Positions 47,658 to 56,294 of a stretch of 64,000 nt of DNA are shown here, piece after piece; positions within the stretch are counted from its first letter, which is position 1, and each line of letters opens with the position of its first letter. Position numbers and translations under genes: made by a program. The DNA is taken from positions 1 to 64,000 of the forward strand of contig NZ_LZGS01000038.1 of assembly GCF_001690495.1 (NCBI RefSeq), given 5' to 3'. Origin of the DNA: Gilliamella sp. App4-10 (lineage in GTDB: Bacteria; Pseudomonadota; Gammaproteobacteria; Enterobacterales; Orbaceae). The notes below the pieces were generated by a model. It ran no database searches and was not told the DNA's origin. It saw only the letters and a program-made list of their open reading frames with translations.

Positions 47658-48476
47658 TTATTCTTCTAATTCATCATCAGTGATTATTTGGTTGGTATTT
47701 GTCATTGAATTTCCAATTTCGTTATTAGTTTTTATTACATTGAACTTTGGGTTTAATTGAACATAAATAATGGCAAAAATAACCCCCAAAATACCAAATG
47801 AAAGTAAACTAAAATTTAGATATCCACCTAAAACAAAACCTAAATAGAAAAAAGGGGCTAAATATTTAACAATCATCATGTTTAACACCATTGCATAACC
47901 GACAACAACGATAAATCCACCAGCAACAGCAAGCCCACCAGTGACAATATCGGGTAACATGTTTAATAGGGATTGCACAGTATTTGCATTAACATAAATG
48001 GCAACAAGAGTGGCAGGGATAGAAACTCTTAATGCTTGTACAAAAAGAGCACTAAAATGGAGTAATTCAATCTTTCGGAATTGAACTTTGTCTGCTGCTT
48101 TATCTGCTTCATGCTGAAAAATTACCGTGATAGTTCTTGCAAAAACGGTTAATATTTGCCCTGCCGCGGCAACAGGAAGTGCTATGGCTATCCCTGTTTG
48201 GATATCTTGCTGTCCTATAACAACTAAGATTGTTGATATCACACTTGCCAACGCAGAATCGGGAGATTGTGCGGACCCAATATTCATCCAACCCAATGCG
48301 ATTAGCTCAAGCGTACCACCTAAAATGATACCTGTTTTTATATCTCCTAATATTAGGCCAATTACGGTACATGCAATCAATGGACGATGTGTTTGAAACT
48401 CATCAAGTACGCTTCCCATTCCTGCGATACACGAGAAAATAAATATGAACATGATTTGCAGTATTGAAATGTCCAT
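47658..48476 (-). CDS. sorA: PTS EIIC component, mannose/sorbose family
   Basis: A 272-residue EIIC permease of the mannose family, with about six to seven membrane segments. It has FIFSCIAGMGSVLDEFQTHRPLIACTVIGLILGD near the start and LGWMNIGSAQSPDSALASVI further on, both conserved in the family. A charged tail (from ~residue 240) ends TDDELEE. GGAGGAAAAC precedes the ATG. With the following EIID it would carry L-sorbose, judged by its place next to SorE. Substrate inferred from context. Confidence 0.92.
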   Translation of the reverse strand: MDISILQIMFIFIFSCIAGMGSVLDEFQTHRPLIACTVIGLILGDIKTGIILGGTLELIALGWMNIGSAQSPDSALASVISTILVVIGQQDIQTGIAIALPVAAAGQILTVFARTITVIFQHEADKAADKVQFRKIELLHFSALFVQALRVSIPATLVAIYVNANTVQSLLNMLPDIVTGGLAVAGGFIVVVGYAMVLNMMIVKYLAPFFYLGFVLGGYLNFSLLSFGILGVIFAIIYVQLNPKFNVIKTNNEIGNSMTNTNQIITDDELEE

Positions 48477-48522
48477 GTTTTCCTCCTACCATTTATTATG
48501 TTAGTTAATTTGAATAACCTGG

Positions 48523-48996
48523 TTAAAGAAATTTAATAAAATCAACATTCGGATCGGTAATAACGGCTTTTAAACATAGATTGATACCCATCTCATGCAT
48601 TTTTTTGAATGCAGATATGTCATTTTCGTCGACGGAAACCGCTTTGGTAATTTGTTTTTTTCCCTCTTTAAACGACATTCCTCCAATATTAACCTCTTTA
48701 ATAGGAACGTCTGCATTGACTAATCGCAAGACATCGGTTGGATTGGTGAAAAGATAAAAAACAGTATCATTTTCATATTTAGGATTTTTATAGACCGCAG
48801 CGGCTTTATCAATACTAACCACAGACACTTTAATTCCAGGAGGAGCTGCCTGTTTAACTAGTGCTGAACGAATTTGATCATTAGCAACCTCATCACTCAC
48901 AATGATAATTCTTTCTGCTTTGGCTTCTTTTGTCCAAACGGTGGTAACTTGACCATGAATCAATCGGTCATCGATACGAACTAAATTTATGATCAT
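48523..48996 (-). CDS. sorB: PTS EIIB component, mannose/sorbose family
   Basis: A 157-residue cytoplasmic EIIB. The phosphohistidine is His14 in RIDDRLIHGQVTTVW, the exact family motif. Further conserved parts are IIVSDEVANDQIRS and NIGGMSFKEGKKQITKAV. It receives phosphate from the EIIA upstream and passes it to the sugar in EIIC-EIID. GAGGAG precedes the ATG. It abuts the EIIA stop with no gap, so the two are coupled. Confidence 0.93.
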   Translation of the reverse strand: MIINLVRIDDRLIHGQVTTVWTKEAKAERIIIVSDEVANDQIRSALVKQAAPPGIKVSVVSIDKAAAVYKNPKYENDTVFYLFTNPTDVLRLVNADVPIKEVNIGGMSFKEGKKQITKAVSVDENDISAFKKMHEMGINLCLKAVITDPNVDFIKFL

Positions 48997-49416
48997 TTAT
49001 AACTCCTCATCTGTAGATATATTTTTAGATAGTGATTTGAAAGATTTAATAAAATCCAATTTAACTTCGTTAAGTTGTTCATAGGCGTTTTCAATATTAA
49101 TTAAAGACAAATCAAGATTTAATAACTCTAAGCAAAGTGGTAGAGATAAGCCGCTAATTATTTCGATATTACCTAACTGCATGGCTAGAATGGAGGCTGC
49201 GTTATAAGGACTACCAGAAAATATATCAGTGATAATAATGAACTGTTTGGATTCTGATTGGTTAATAATTTTTAGATATTTATCTTTTAGGTTATCAATG
49301 CTATCCCCTGGTTCAAAAGTTATCGCATATAAATTAGAGTATTGTCCCGCAATCATCTCAATACTATTTTTCATTTCATAGGCAATTTTTCCGTGCCCAG
49401 CCAAAATAATATTCAT
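48997..49416 (-). CDS. sorF: PTS EIIA component, mannose/sorbose family
   Basis: A 139-residue EIIA of the mannose family. The phosphorylation site is His8 in ILAGHGKIAYEMKNSIEMI. FIITDIFSGSPYNAASILA, later on, matches the family (D-x-x-x-G-S-P-x-N). It takes phosphate from HPr. GAGAGG precedes the ATG. First gene of the - strand operon EIIA-EIIB-EIIC-EIID-sorE-sorC, the order of Klebsiella sorFBAME apart from the regulator and sorD. Confidence 0.92.
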   Translation of the reverse strand: MNIILAGHGKIAYEMKNSIEMIAGQYSNLYAITFEPGDSIDNLKDKYLKIINQSESKQFIIITDIFSGSPYNAASILAMQLGNIEIISGLSLPLCLELLNLDLSLINIENAYEQLNEVKLDFIKSFKSLSKNISTDEEL

Positions 49417-49471
49417 TTAATACCTCTCACAAATTCTCTGTTTAAATCACAAATGTTAATTTAACTTTATA

Positions 49472-49505
49472 TTCACACTTTCTCAAAGTAAATCACTAAT
49501 GTGAA
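49472..49505. promoter_or_regulatory. Candidate SorC operator region
   Basis: TTCACA (49472-49477) and TGTGAA (49500-49505) form an inverted repeat spaced by 22 nt, 56 nt upstream of the sorF start. A nested TCAC-TAAT-GTGA overlaps the right arm. The spacing is not that of a CRP site; a SorC operator is a guess from position. The gap 49417-49638 holds no gene. Confidence 0.3.
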
Positions 49506-49638
49506 GAAATGTGATGTAGATTGGATTTTTTGTAAAATGAGCAGAAAGAAGTTCTTTATTTTTAGAAAGGTATCGTGATTTATTGCCAAAAATTTTACTA
49601 TTTCTCAATGATAAAATATTTTGTTGGCATTAAAGTAA

Positions 49639-50307
49639 TTAACTTATTGAAGCTTGTAAAATTTGCATCGTAAATGTTTTTTTTAAATAAAAACCACGTG
49701 GGCGCGTTAAAATAATTTGACCATTTTCACCAATTGCTTCGGTGAGTGCTTTTCCATTGGCTGCTTTCGGCCTAATTTGTAGATAAGTGCCATATCGAGC
49801 TGTAATTTTTTCAACTTGCCCTAGAGCTATCATATCCATCAATTCTTGCCAATCTTGTTTAAGCTGCTGTTCTTGTTCAGGAGTTGGCGTCCATAAAATA
49901 GGGAGCCCAACTTTTCGCTCGACTAACGGAATGGTTCTTTGCCCTTCGATTGGGATCCACAGTACTTTGGAAAGTTTATATTTAACATGGCTTGTTTCCC
50001 AAATAACGCCATGATTAGCCATTAAGGGTGTAACACTGACAAAGGTGGTTTCTAATGGTTTACCTTGTTTATCAACAGGAATGGTTTTTAGTTCTATACC
50101 AAGGTTAGCAAAATCTTGCTCAGCTTTACTTCCAGCATTTGCACCTAAAAAATTTTCAATAAGATTACCCACCCAACCTTTTTGTTTGTTTAAGTTAGCT
50201 GGTATAGGAATGTTTAAATACTCAGCTATCTCACCAAAAGAATAGCCTGCAACTAACTGAGCACGATACAATAATTCTTGTTCACTTGTTGGTATTAATA
50301 TTTTCAT
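49639..50307 (-). CDS. mutH: DNA mismatch repair endonuclease MutH
   Basis: MutH nicks the unmethylated strand at hemimethylated GATC sites, directed by MutS and MutL. The 222-residue protein has the restriction-enzyme-like catalytic triad Asp65, Glu72 and Lys74 in the segment [17 protein letters not shown], preceded by [14 protein letters not shown] and followed by FVSVTPL, all family marks. Its presence implies Dam methylation in this organism. I chose the ATG at 50307; a GTG immediately before it is possible. Neither has a clear ribosome site. Confidence 0.95.
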   Translation of the reverse strand: MKILIPTSEQELLYRAQLVAGYSFGEIAEYLNIPIPANLNKQKGWVGNLIENFLGANAGSKAEQDFANLGIELKTIPVDKQGKPLETTFVSVTPLMANHGVIWETSHVKYKLSKVLWIPIEGQRTIPLVERKVGLPILWTPTPEQEQQLKQDWQELMDMIALGQVEKITARYGTYLQIRPKAANGKALTEAIGENGQIILTRPRGFYLKKTFTMQILQASIS

Positions 50308-50386
50308 CACAGAGGAATATAAAAGACTAATTTAATCAGATGCACAGCCAATTATTTTTGGCTGTGAATGTGGAAATTTATATCAA

Positions 50387-50935
50387 TTAACTTAATTTTT
50401 CAACCCAAGTAGCATAAGTATTAATAAATAATGACAAAAACTCTTTACTCTTTTCAGTAATATTGTTTTGCTTATCAAAAGCAGCGCTAACACCACCAAA
50501 ATAAGCTTCTGGTTGTTGTAATGTTGGCATATCAAGAAATACTAAAGATTGGCGTAATTGATGATTTGCACCAAACCCACCAATTGCACCTTGCGAAACA
50601 GAAATAATTGCAGCCGGTTTTTCTGACCATATGCTCTTACCATAAGGGCGCGAACCAACATCTGTCGCATTTTTGATAACCGCAGGAACGCCACGATTAT
50701 ATTCTGGCGTCACAAAAATAACACCCTGACAATCGGCTATTTCTTTGCGGAAACGAGTATAACAGGCAGGTGGGGTATCATTATCAATATCTTCATTATA
50801 TAAAGGTAAATCCCCAATTTGGATGATTTGTAATGAAAGTGATGGTGGTGCAATTTTCTGAAAAACTTTTGCCACTTTTAAGTTATAAGAGTCTTTACGT
50901 AAACTCCCGACCAGTACAGCAATTCTTTTACTCAT
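50387..50935 (-). CDS. NADPH-dependent FMN reductase (ChrR/YieF-like)
   Basis: A 182-residue flavodoxin-like quinone/chromate reductase. GSLRKDSYNLKVAKVF near the N-terminus binds the FMN phosphate, and FVTPEYNRGVPAVIKNATDVGSRP is the conserved flavin loop. Such proteins (ChrR, YieF) reduce quinones, chromate and some azo dyes with NADPH, and are thought to guard against oxidative stress. GGAGAT precedes the ATG. It neighbours dps on the same strand with 73 nt between, so both could be co-transcribed stress genes. Confidence 0.88.
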   Translation of the reverse strand: MSKRIAVLVGSLRKDSYNLKVAKVFQKIAPPSLSLQIIQIGDLPLYNEDIDNDTPPACYTRFRKEIADCQGVIFVTPEYNRGVPAVIKNATDVGSRPYGKSIWSEKPAAIISVSQGAIGGFGANHQLRQSLVFLDMPTLQQPEAYFGGVSAAFDKQNNITEKSKEFLSLFINTYATWVEKLS

Positions 50936-51008
50936 CTTAAATCTCCACTTATGTTAAATAAAAGGCATTGTTTATGCCTCTTATTTTATTGTCATTAATA
51001 ATGATTTA

Positions 51009-51545
51009 TTAATGTCCTGATGAGTCAACTTTTCGACCGGCTTCAAATAAGAACCATGCCCGTTTTTCAGTTTGATCTATCCATTCTTCAATTAAACTTG
51101 CAGTTGCGGTGTCATTGTATTTACCACAAATATCATGGGCTACACGCATACGCTCTGTTAGTCTTACATTATCTTGGCAAAGCTCGGCTAGCATATCAGA
51201 AGGTTCAACAAAATCAGCATCATTATCCGAAATGCTTTGTAATTTAGCAATGTGTCCAATTGAACGTAGTGTTGTACCACCTAATTTGCGGACACGTTCA
51301 GCAATTGGATCTGTCATTGCAAATAGCTCTTCACCATGATCATCTAGCATTAAGTGGTAATCACGAAAATGGGGACCACTAACGTGCCAATGAAAGTTTT
51401 TGGTTTTTAAATATAAAGCAAATACATCTGCTAAAACAGAATTCATTGCTCCAGAAATATCTTTTGATGCCTTTTGACCTAAATCAGTAGGAAACAAAAT
51501 TGCTGCTTGTTGTAGTTTTTTAGCAGAAGTCGTACTTTTAGCCAT
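51009..51545 (-). CDS. dps: Dps DNA-binding ferritin-like protein
   Basis: Dps forms a 12-mer that oxidises Fe(II) with H2O2, stores iron, and coats DNA in starved or oxidised cells. The 178-residue protein has the inter-subunit ferroxidase ligands at His52, His64, Asp68, Asp79 and Glu83 in KTKNFHWHVSGPHF, DYHLMLDDHGEEL and MTDPIAERVRKLGG. The N-terminal tail has several lysines (residues 3-28), as in DNA-binding Dps. AAGGAG precedes the ATG. It is divergent from srlA. Confidence 0.95.
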   Translation of the reverse strand: MAKSTTSAKKLQQAAILFPTDLGQKASKDISGAMNSVLADVFALYLKTKNFHWHVSGPHFRDYHLMLDDHGEELFAMTDPIAERVRKLGGTTLRSIGHIAKLQSISDNDADFVEPSDMLAELCQDNVRLTERMRVAHDICGKYNDTATASLIEEWIDQTEKRAWFLFEAGRKVDSSGH

Positions 51546-51816
51546 GATATATTCTCCTTAAATTGAATAATAAATAACCGTATTGACAAAATTACGCCAA
51601 CTTAATGTTAATGTCCAATAAAAAACATTAATTTTTTACTATCATTGTTATTTTAGAAACCTATGGTTCTTTGTTTCATTTCTTTCTTTTTCCTATTCAT
51701 TTGAAATTTTATCTTTCAAAATAAAACAAAATATTTCAAACTGTGATCATCTTAAAAGATTTTAGTTTTTAGACTTGATACTATTTTTCATGAAATTTAA
51801 CTCAATAGGAGACAAT

Positions 51817-52365
51817 ATGATTGATTCTATTTCATTTGGTGCCGAGTGGTTTATTGGTTTATTCCAAGAGGGAGGCAAAGTATTTGTGGGTATGGTAACT
51901 AGCATTTTGCCGTTATTAATTTCATTACTTGTAGTGATGAATGCAGTAATTAAATTTATAGGGCAAGAAAGGATTGAGCATTTAGCGCAAGCTTGTGCGG
52001 GTAATCCAATTTCTAGATACATGCTATTACCGCTCATTGGGACTTTTGTTTTTTGTAATCCAATGACATTAAGTTTAGGTCGATTTATGCCGGAGTTTTA
52101 CAAACCAAGTTATTATGCGGCGGCTTCTTATAGTTGTCATTCAATGAATGGATTATTTCCACACGTTAATCCTGGAGAGCTTTTTGTTTATTTGGGGATA
52201 GCTGCTGGTTTAACTACATTAAATTTACCTTTAGGTCCTCTTGCTGTGAGCTATTTTCTTGTCGGTTTAGGTACTAACTTCTTTAGAGGTTGGATTACTG
52301 ACTTTTGTACCGCTATTTTTGAAAGAAAAATGGATATTAAATTAGAAAAAAAAGTTCATTTATAA
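51817..52365 (+). CDS. srlA: PTS glucitol EIIC component SrlA
   Basis: SrlA is the membrane EIIC of the glucitol (sorbitol) PTS. The 182-residue protein begins [20 protein letters not shown], with several hydrophobic segments, and includes [31 protein letters not shown] and GNPISRY, features of the family. It starts at 51817 after AGGAGA; an upstream in-frame start would add 14 residues. It opens the operon srlA-srlE-srlB-srlD-srlM-srlR. In the 271-nt gap to dps, TGTGATCATCTTAAAA at about 51742 looks like a CRP half-site. Confidence 0.93.
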   Translation: MIDSISFGAEWFIGLFQEGGKVFVGMVTSILPLLISLLVVMNAVIKFIGQERIEHLAQACAGNPISRYMLLPLIGTFVFCNPMTLSLGRFMPEFYKPSYYAAASYSCHSMNGLFPHVNPGELFVYLGIAAGLTTLNLPLGPLAVSYFLVGLGTNFFRGWITDFCTAIFERKMDIKLEKKVHL

Positions 52366-52386
52366 CCATGTTAAGGAATATAAAAA

Positions 52387-53394
52387 ATGCCTAAATTTAT
52401 TCATATTGAAAAAGGTGAATCTGGTTGGGGTGGACCTTTGGAACTTCCCGTCATTGCAGGAAAAAAAATTGTTTATATTGCTGCAGGTACTCGTCCAGCG
52501 ATAGTTGATACACTGTTGGAATTAACTGGATGGCAAGCCATTGATGGTTTCAAAGAGGGTGAGCCGCCTAAAGAAGAAATAGGTGTAGCTGTTATTGACT
52601 GTGGTGGAACATTACGTTGTGGTATTTACCCAAAAAAACGCGTTCCAACAGTTAATATTCATGCAACAGGTAAATCTGGGCCACTTGCTCAATATATCAT
52701 CGAGGACATCTATGTTTCAGGGGTAAAACCTCACAATATTAAGTTGATAGAAAAATGCGGTGAAGTTTTAAGCGAAACGCCACCAGTAGTCAAAGAGCCA
52801 CAAATAGATAATAAAACATCTGAATTTAAGAAATATGATAGCAGTAAGAAAATCACTGAACAGAGCGATGGATTATTAGCAAAAATTGGTATTGGTATGG
52901 GATCTGGTGTTGCAATTTTCTTTCAGGCTGGTCGTGATACTATTGATACAGTATTTAAAACAATACTTCCTTTTATGGCGTTTGTATCGGCATTAATAGG
53001 GATCATTATTGCTTCTGGATTAGGTAACTTTATTGCGCATGGACTTGTTCCGCTAGCAAACAATCCAGTTGGTCTTATTATATTAGCCTTGATCTGCTCC
53101 TTCCCATTGTTGTCTCCGTTTTTAGGTCCTGGAGCGGTTATTGCTCAAGTTATTGGTACTTTAGTTGGTGTGCAAATTGGACTTGGAAATATTCCTCCTC
53201 ATTTAGCATTGCCAGCATTGTTTGCAATTAATGCACAAGCTGCATGTGATTTTATTCCTGTTGGTTTATCACTTGCTGAAGCTAAACAAGAGACGGTGAG
53301 AATAGGGGTGCCATCAGTGTTGGTTAGTCGCTTTTTAACTGGCGCACCAACAGTATTAATTGCCTGGGCCGTTTCGTTATTTATATATCAGTAA
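52387..53394 (+). CDS. srlE: PTS glucitol EIIBC component SrlE
   Basis: SrlE joins a cytoplasmic EIIB domain (residues ~1-150) to a membrane domain (~175-335). It phosphorylates D-glucitol as it enters. Candidate phospho-cysteines are Cys72 and Cys78 in [17 protein letters not shown]; the L-R-C-G context is the family's active site. The membrane part contains [19 protein letters not shown] and [26 protein letters not shown]. Length 335 is close to E. coli (319). Lies 21 nt past srlA; the 103-nt gap to srlB holds a G-tract hairpin. Confidence 0.93.
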   Translation: MPKFIHIEKGESGWGGPLELPVIAGKKIVYIAAGTRPAIVDTLLELTGWQAIDGFKEGEPPKEEIGVAVIDCGGTLRCGIYPKKRVPTVNIHATGKSGPLAQYIIEDIYVSGVKPHNIKLIEKCGEVLSETPPVVKEPQIDNKTSEFKKYDSSKKITEQSDGLLAKIGIGMGSGVAIFFQAGRDTIDTVFKTILPFMAFVSALIGIIIASGLGNFIAHGLVPLANNPVGLIILALICSFPLLSPFLGPGAVIAQVIGTLVGVQIGLGNIPPHLALPALFAINAQAACDFIPVGLSLAEAKQETVRIGVPSVLVSRFLTGAPTVLIAWAVSLFIYQ

Positions 53395-53403
53395 ATGATT
53401 TTA

Positions 53404-53438
53404 AAGATGGGGGGGGGGAGATACATCCATCCCATCTT
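53404..53438 (+). repeat. Ten-G tract inside a hairpin between srlE and srlB
   Basis: A run of ten G (53409-53418) lies in the 103-nt gap. AAGATGGG (53404-53411) pairs with CCCATCTT (53431-53438), so part of the G-tract can shift register in the hairpin. In a low-GC genome such a run is conspicuous and could be slippage-prone. It sits outside coding sequence; it could vary the srlB expression level. Confidence 0.8.
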
Positions 53439-53497
53439 AAGCAACCGGTAGAAATGAAAAGACTTATATCAAATGTAAAAAAATAAGAAGGTTAATC

Positions 53498-53866
53498 ATG
53501 TCAAATGTTATCTATAGTTCAAAAATAAAACAAATTGGTGAGTTTGCCCAAGAAGCATTAGCTGACGGTATGTTGATCCTATTTAAAAACGGCGCACCTG
53601 TAGATTTAGCTGATTACTGTTTTATTCACAGTCATGATGATTTGAAGCAAGATTTGCAAGCCGGACAGATCATTCAATTAGGTAAACATATTTATAAAAT
53701 TACTGCGGTAGGTGATGTAGGTAGTGTTAATTTTCGAGAATTGGGACATATCACATTAAAGTTTGATGGTAATAGCCAAGCTGAATTACCAGGAGCTGTT
53801 CACGTAGAAGGTGAAATTCCGACTCAGCTTTTTGTAGGTGATGAAATTAGAATTGTAAACGATTAA
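53498..53866 (+). CDS. srlB: PTS glucitol EIIA component SrlB
   Basis: A 122-residue cytoplasmic EIIA of the glucitol family that moves phosphate from HPr to SrlE. The motif YCFIHSHDDLK holds the candidate phosphohistidine (His44, with His46 close by), matching YCFIHCHGELK of E. coli GutB. FRELGHITLKFDG and LPGAVHVEGEIP are also family features. AAGAAGG precedes the start. It is 103 nt from srlE and 11 nt from srlD. Confidence 0.93.
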   Translation: MSNVIYSSKIKQIGEFAQEALADGMLILFKNGAPVDLADYCFIHSHDDLKQDLQAGQIIQLGKHIYKITAVGDVGSVNFRELGHITLKFDGNSQAELPGAVHVEGEIPTQLFVGDEIRIVND

Positions 53867-53877
53867 GGAACATAAAA

Positions 53878-54657
53878 ATGAAACAAGTAACAGTTGTTAT
53901 TGGTGGTGGTCAAACGTTAGGTGAATTTTTATGCAAAGGTATAGCGGATGCTGGTTATAAAGTTGTTGTTGCTGATTTAAATATTGCTAATGCGAATAAA
54001 GTCGCAGAGGAAATTAACCAAAAACATGGCGAAGGTACAGCAAAAGGCTTTGGTGTTGATGCAATAAATGAAAACAGTGTAATTAAACTTGCCCAAGATG
54101 TCGATGATGCTTTCAAACGCGTTGATTTAATGGTCTATAGCGCAGGTATTGCGCGAGCAGCACCTATTACTAATTTTGCATTAAACGATTTTCAATTATC
54201 GGTCAATGTAAACCTTACCGGCTATTTTTTATGTGCGCGTGAGTTTGCTAAATTAATGGTAAAATACAAAATTCATGGGCGAATTATTCAAATTAACTCC
54301 AAATCAGGTAAAGTGGGTAGTAAACATAATTCTGGTTACAGCGCAGCTAAATTTGGTGGTATTGGACTAACCCAATCGCTTGCACTTGATCTTGCCGAGT
54401 ACGGTATTACCGTAAATTCATTAATGTTGGGTAATTTATTGAAATCACCAATGTTTCAATCCCTAATACCACAATACGCTAAAAAATTAGGTATTCCAGA
54501 AAATCAAGTTGAGCAAGTTTATATTGATAAAGTACCACTCAAACGCGGTTGTGATTATCAAGATGTGCTTAATGTATTGTTATTTTATGCAAGCGATAAA
54601 GCATCTTATTGTACAGGGCAATCAATCAATATTACTGGCGGACAAGTGATGTTCTAG
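53878..54657 (+). CDS. srlD: Sorbitol-6-phosphate 2-dehydrogenase SrlD
   Basis: SrlD oxidises D-glucitol 6-phosphate to fructose 6-phosphate with NAD, feeding glycolysis. The 259-residue short-chain dehydrogenase has the nucleotide loop GGGQTLGEFLCKG, the N-x-A-G-like YSAGIA, and the catalytic Ser-Tyr-Lys set in QINSKSGKVGSKHNSGYSAAKFGG. E. coli SrlD is also 259 residues. AAGGAA precedes the ATG. It also supplies the step missing from the sor operon, because SorE makes the same glucitol 6-phosphate. Confidence 0.95.
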   Translation: MKQVTVVIGGGQTLGEFLCKGIADAGYKVVVADLNIANANKVAEEINQKHGEGTAKGFGVDAINENSVIKLAQDVDDAFKRVDLMVYSAGIARAAPITNFALNDFQLSVNVNLTGYFLCAREFAKLMVKYKIHGRIIQINSKSGKVGSKHNSGYSAAKFGGIGLTQSLALDLAEYGITVNSLMLGNLLKSPMFQSLIPQYAKKLGIPENQVEQVYIDKVPLKRGCDYQDVLNVLLFYASDKASYCTGQSINITGGQVMF

Positions 54658-54664
54658 CTAAAAT

Positions 54665-54700
54665 AAAGTGCAAAAGTTGATTGAAAACTTATTGCACTTT
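54665..54700 (+). terminator. Terminator-like hairpin between srlD and srlM
   Basis: AAAGTGCAAAAGTT pairs with AACTTATTGCACTTT with one bulged A; T-rich sequence follows (TTTTGATTTTATT). It may cut expression of srlM and srlR relative to the PTS genes. Confidence 0.65.
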
Positions 54701-54741
54701 TGATTTTATTCTAACTTAAACTAAATGGGGAAACCACAAAT

Positions 54742-55104
54742 ATGACCACCACTTTAATTGCTATTGCTCTAATTGCATGGTGTACCCAAATTATTTTTAG
54801 TTGGTTTCAAATTCGTCGTTTTAATCAAGCTTTCTTAACCATGAAAAAAGGTACTTACTTAGGTGTTGGTCGTAGTAAAAGTAAACGATTTAAACCAAGA
54901 GTATTAATTGCGATTTCATTAGATAAAAATAAGGTCGTAATTGATTCAATATTAATGAAAGGAATCACCGTTTTTGCTTTACCTAAGCCGATTATTCAAT
55001 TACATGGTTTACCTGCTTGTGAAATTATTCCTGAAAATATTTTCCCAAATGATCCGACTTGCCAAAGTGCACTGGCAGTAGCATTAACCACAAATAACAA
55101 ATAA
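54742..55104 (+). CDS. srlM: Glucitol operon activator SrlM (GutM)
   Basis: GutM is a small regulator that stimulates the srl operon in E. coli. The 120-residue protein matches: a hydrophobic N-terminus (TTLIAIALIAWCTQIIFSW), then QIRRFNQAFLTMKKGTYLGVGRS, then RFKPRVLIAISLD. Its mode of action is unsettled, and the hydrophobic start suggests a membrane anchor. It lies after srlD and the intercistronic hairpin, and before srlR, as in E. coli. Confidence 0.9.
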   Translation: MTTTLIAIALIAWCTQIIFSWFQIRRFNQAFLTMKKGTYLGVGRSKSKRFKPRVLIAISLDKNKVVIDSILMKGITVFALPKPIIQLHGLPACEIIPENIFPNDPTCQSALAVALTTNNK

Positions 55105-55205
55105 TTCACTTTTATTTTGAAAAATATTCCCTTTCATTCTGAAATAATATATTTTAAAGTGAGTTAGTTTATTATGTATGCCAATCATGGTAATGGGATT
55201 TAATC

Positions 55206-55985
55206 ATGAAAGTAAAACAACGACAAACAGCTATTTTAGAATATTTGCAAAGCAATGGGCAAGTTAGTGTAGATGAATTAGCTGAGCATTTTAAAACAAC
55301 AGGAACGACTATTCGTAAAGATCTCACTCAACTTTATGAGAGTGGTTTAGTTTTGCGCACTTATGGTGGAGCTATGCTGAATCGAGAAATTGGCGATAGA
55401 GCCATTGATCATAAAACCTATATCAATACGGCACAAAAAAAAGCCATAGCTGAAGAAGCAGCTAAGTTAATTCATGAGGGTGACTCAATTATTTTTGATG
55501 CAGGAAGTACGGTTGCTCAAATGATTCCTACGCTTGCTAAATTTAACAATCTAACGATTATGACAAACAGCTTGCATATGGTTAATGAGTTAGTTGCTAA
55601 TGATAATGATCAAACCATTATTTTAACGGGAGGAACGTTTCGTAGAAAATCAGCTTCTTTCCATAGTAATAATGAGTTAGCTATTGCGGCGTTTGAGTCT
55701 TATACATTTGATATGTTATTTATGGGCGCTGATGGTGTTGATTTAGTTGGTGGTGTTACGACTTTTAATGAAAGTTACCATGGTAGCGTCGCTATGAGTA
55801 AAGCAGCTGCAAAATTAATACTATTAGCTGACGCAACCAAATTTGGAAGACGTAGCCCCAATGTAGTATGTGATTTAATCGCTGTCGATACAATTATCAC
55901 TGATGATAATTTAGATGATAGATATTATGATGCGCTAACTCAAAGTGGTATTAAAGTGATTAAAGTAAAGAGCCGCGGAAAGTAG
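55206..55985 (+). CDS. srlR: DeoR-family glucitol operon repressor SrlR
   Basis: SrlR (GutR) represses the glucitol operon and is released by glucitol or its phosphate. The 257-to-259-residue protein has a DeoR helix-turn-helix at residues 6-55 ([21 protein letters not shown] then [13 protein letters not shown]), and the C-terminal sugar-phosphate domain with [24 protein letters not shown] and [10 protein letters not shown]. It is the last gene of the operon, as in E. coli, and probably feeds back on it. gutQ does not follow. Confidence 0.93.
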   Translation: MKVKQRQTAILEYLQSNGQVSVDELAEHFKTTGTTIRKDLTQLYESGLVLRTYGGAMLNREIGDRAIDHKTYINTAQKKAIAEEAAKLIHEGDSIIFDAGSTVAQMIPTLAKFNNLTIMTNSLHMVNELVANDNDQTIILTGGTFRRKSASFHSNNELAIAAFESYTFDMLFMGADGVDLVGGVTTFNESYHGSVAMSKAAAKLILLADATKFGRRSPNVVCDLIAVDTIITDDNLDDRYYDALTQSGIKVIKVKSRGK

Positions 55986-56180
55986 ATCAAAGTCAATTTT
56001 GTTAAAATTTCCAGAAAAATAGATTTCTTATATATTGAAAATTTAATTATTTTTTCAGTTAATCGTTTAATCTACGTAATAACTACAAAGAGATGACGTA
56101 CATTTCATCCTTTTAGTAATAATAAATTTACTTTACTTTCTAAAAAACTTGTATAAGTTAGTATGGCTCATTAAGAGCAT

Positions 56181-56205
56181 TAGATAGCAATATTTTTGCT
56201 ATCTA
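56181..56205. terminator. Hairpin between srlR and serA
   Basis: A perfect 10-bp stem (TAGATAGCAA at 56181-56190, TATTT loop, TTGCTATCTA) in the 309-nt gap between two convergent genes. No long T-tract on either side. The rest of 55986-56294 is AT-rich, with nothing recognised. Confidence 0.5.
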
Positions 56206-56294
56206 TATAGTAGTAATATAGTGACTGACTTAGTGTTATATTTATTATGCCACTGATCAAATGATAAGTGACATATTTGTTTATTTTGTCAAAA

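Noticed and set aside
49493-49504. CRP site before the sor operon
   Set aside because: TCAC-TAAT-GTGA has the half-sites in the inverted order and the wrong spacing for CRP.
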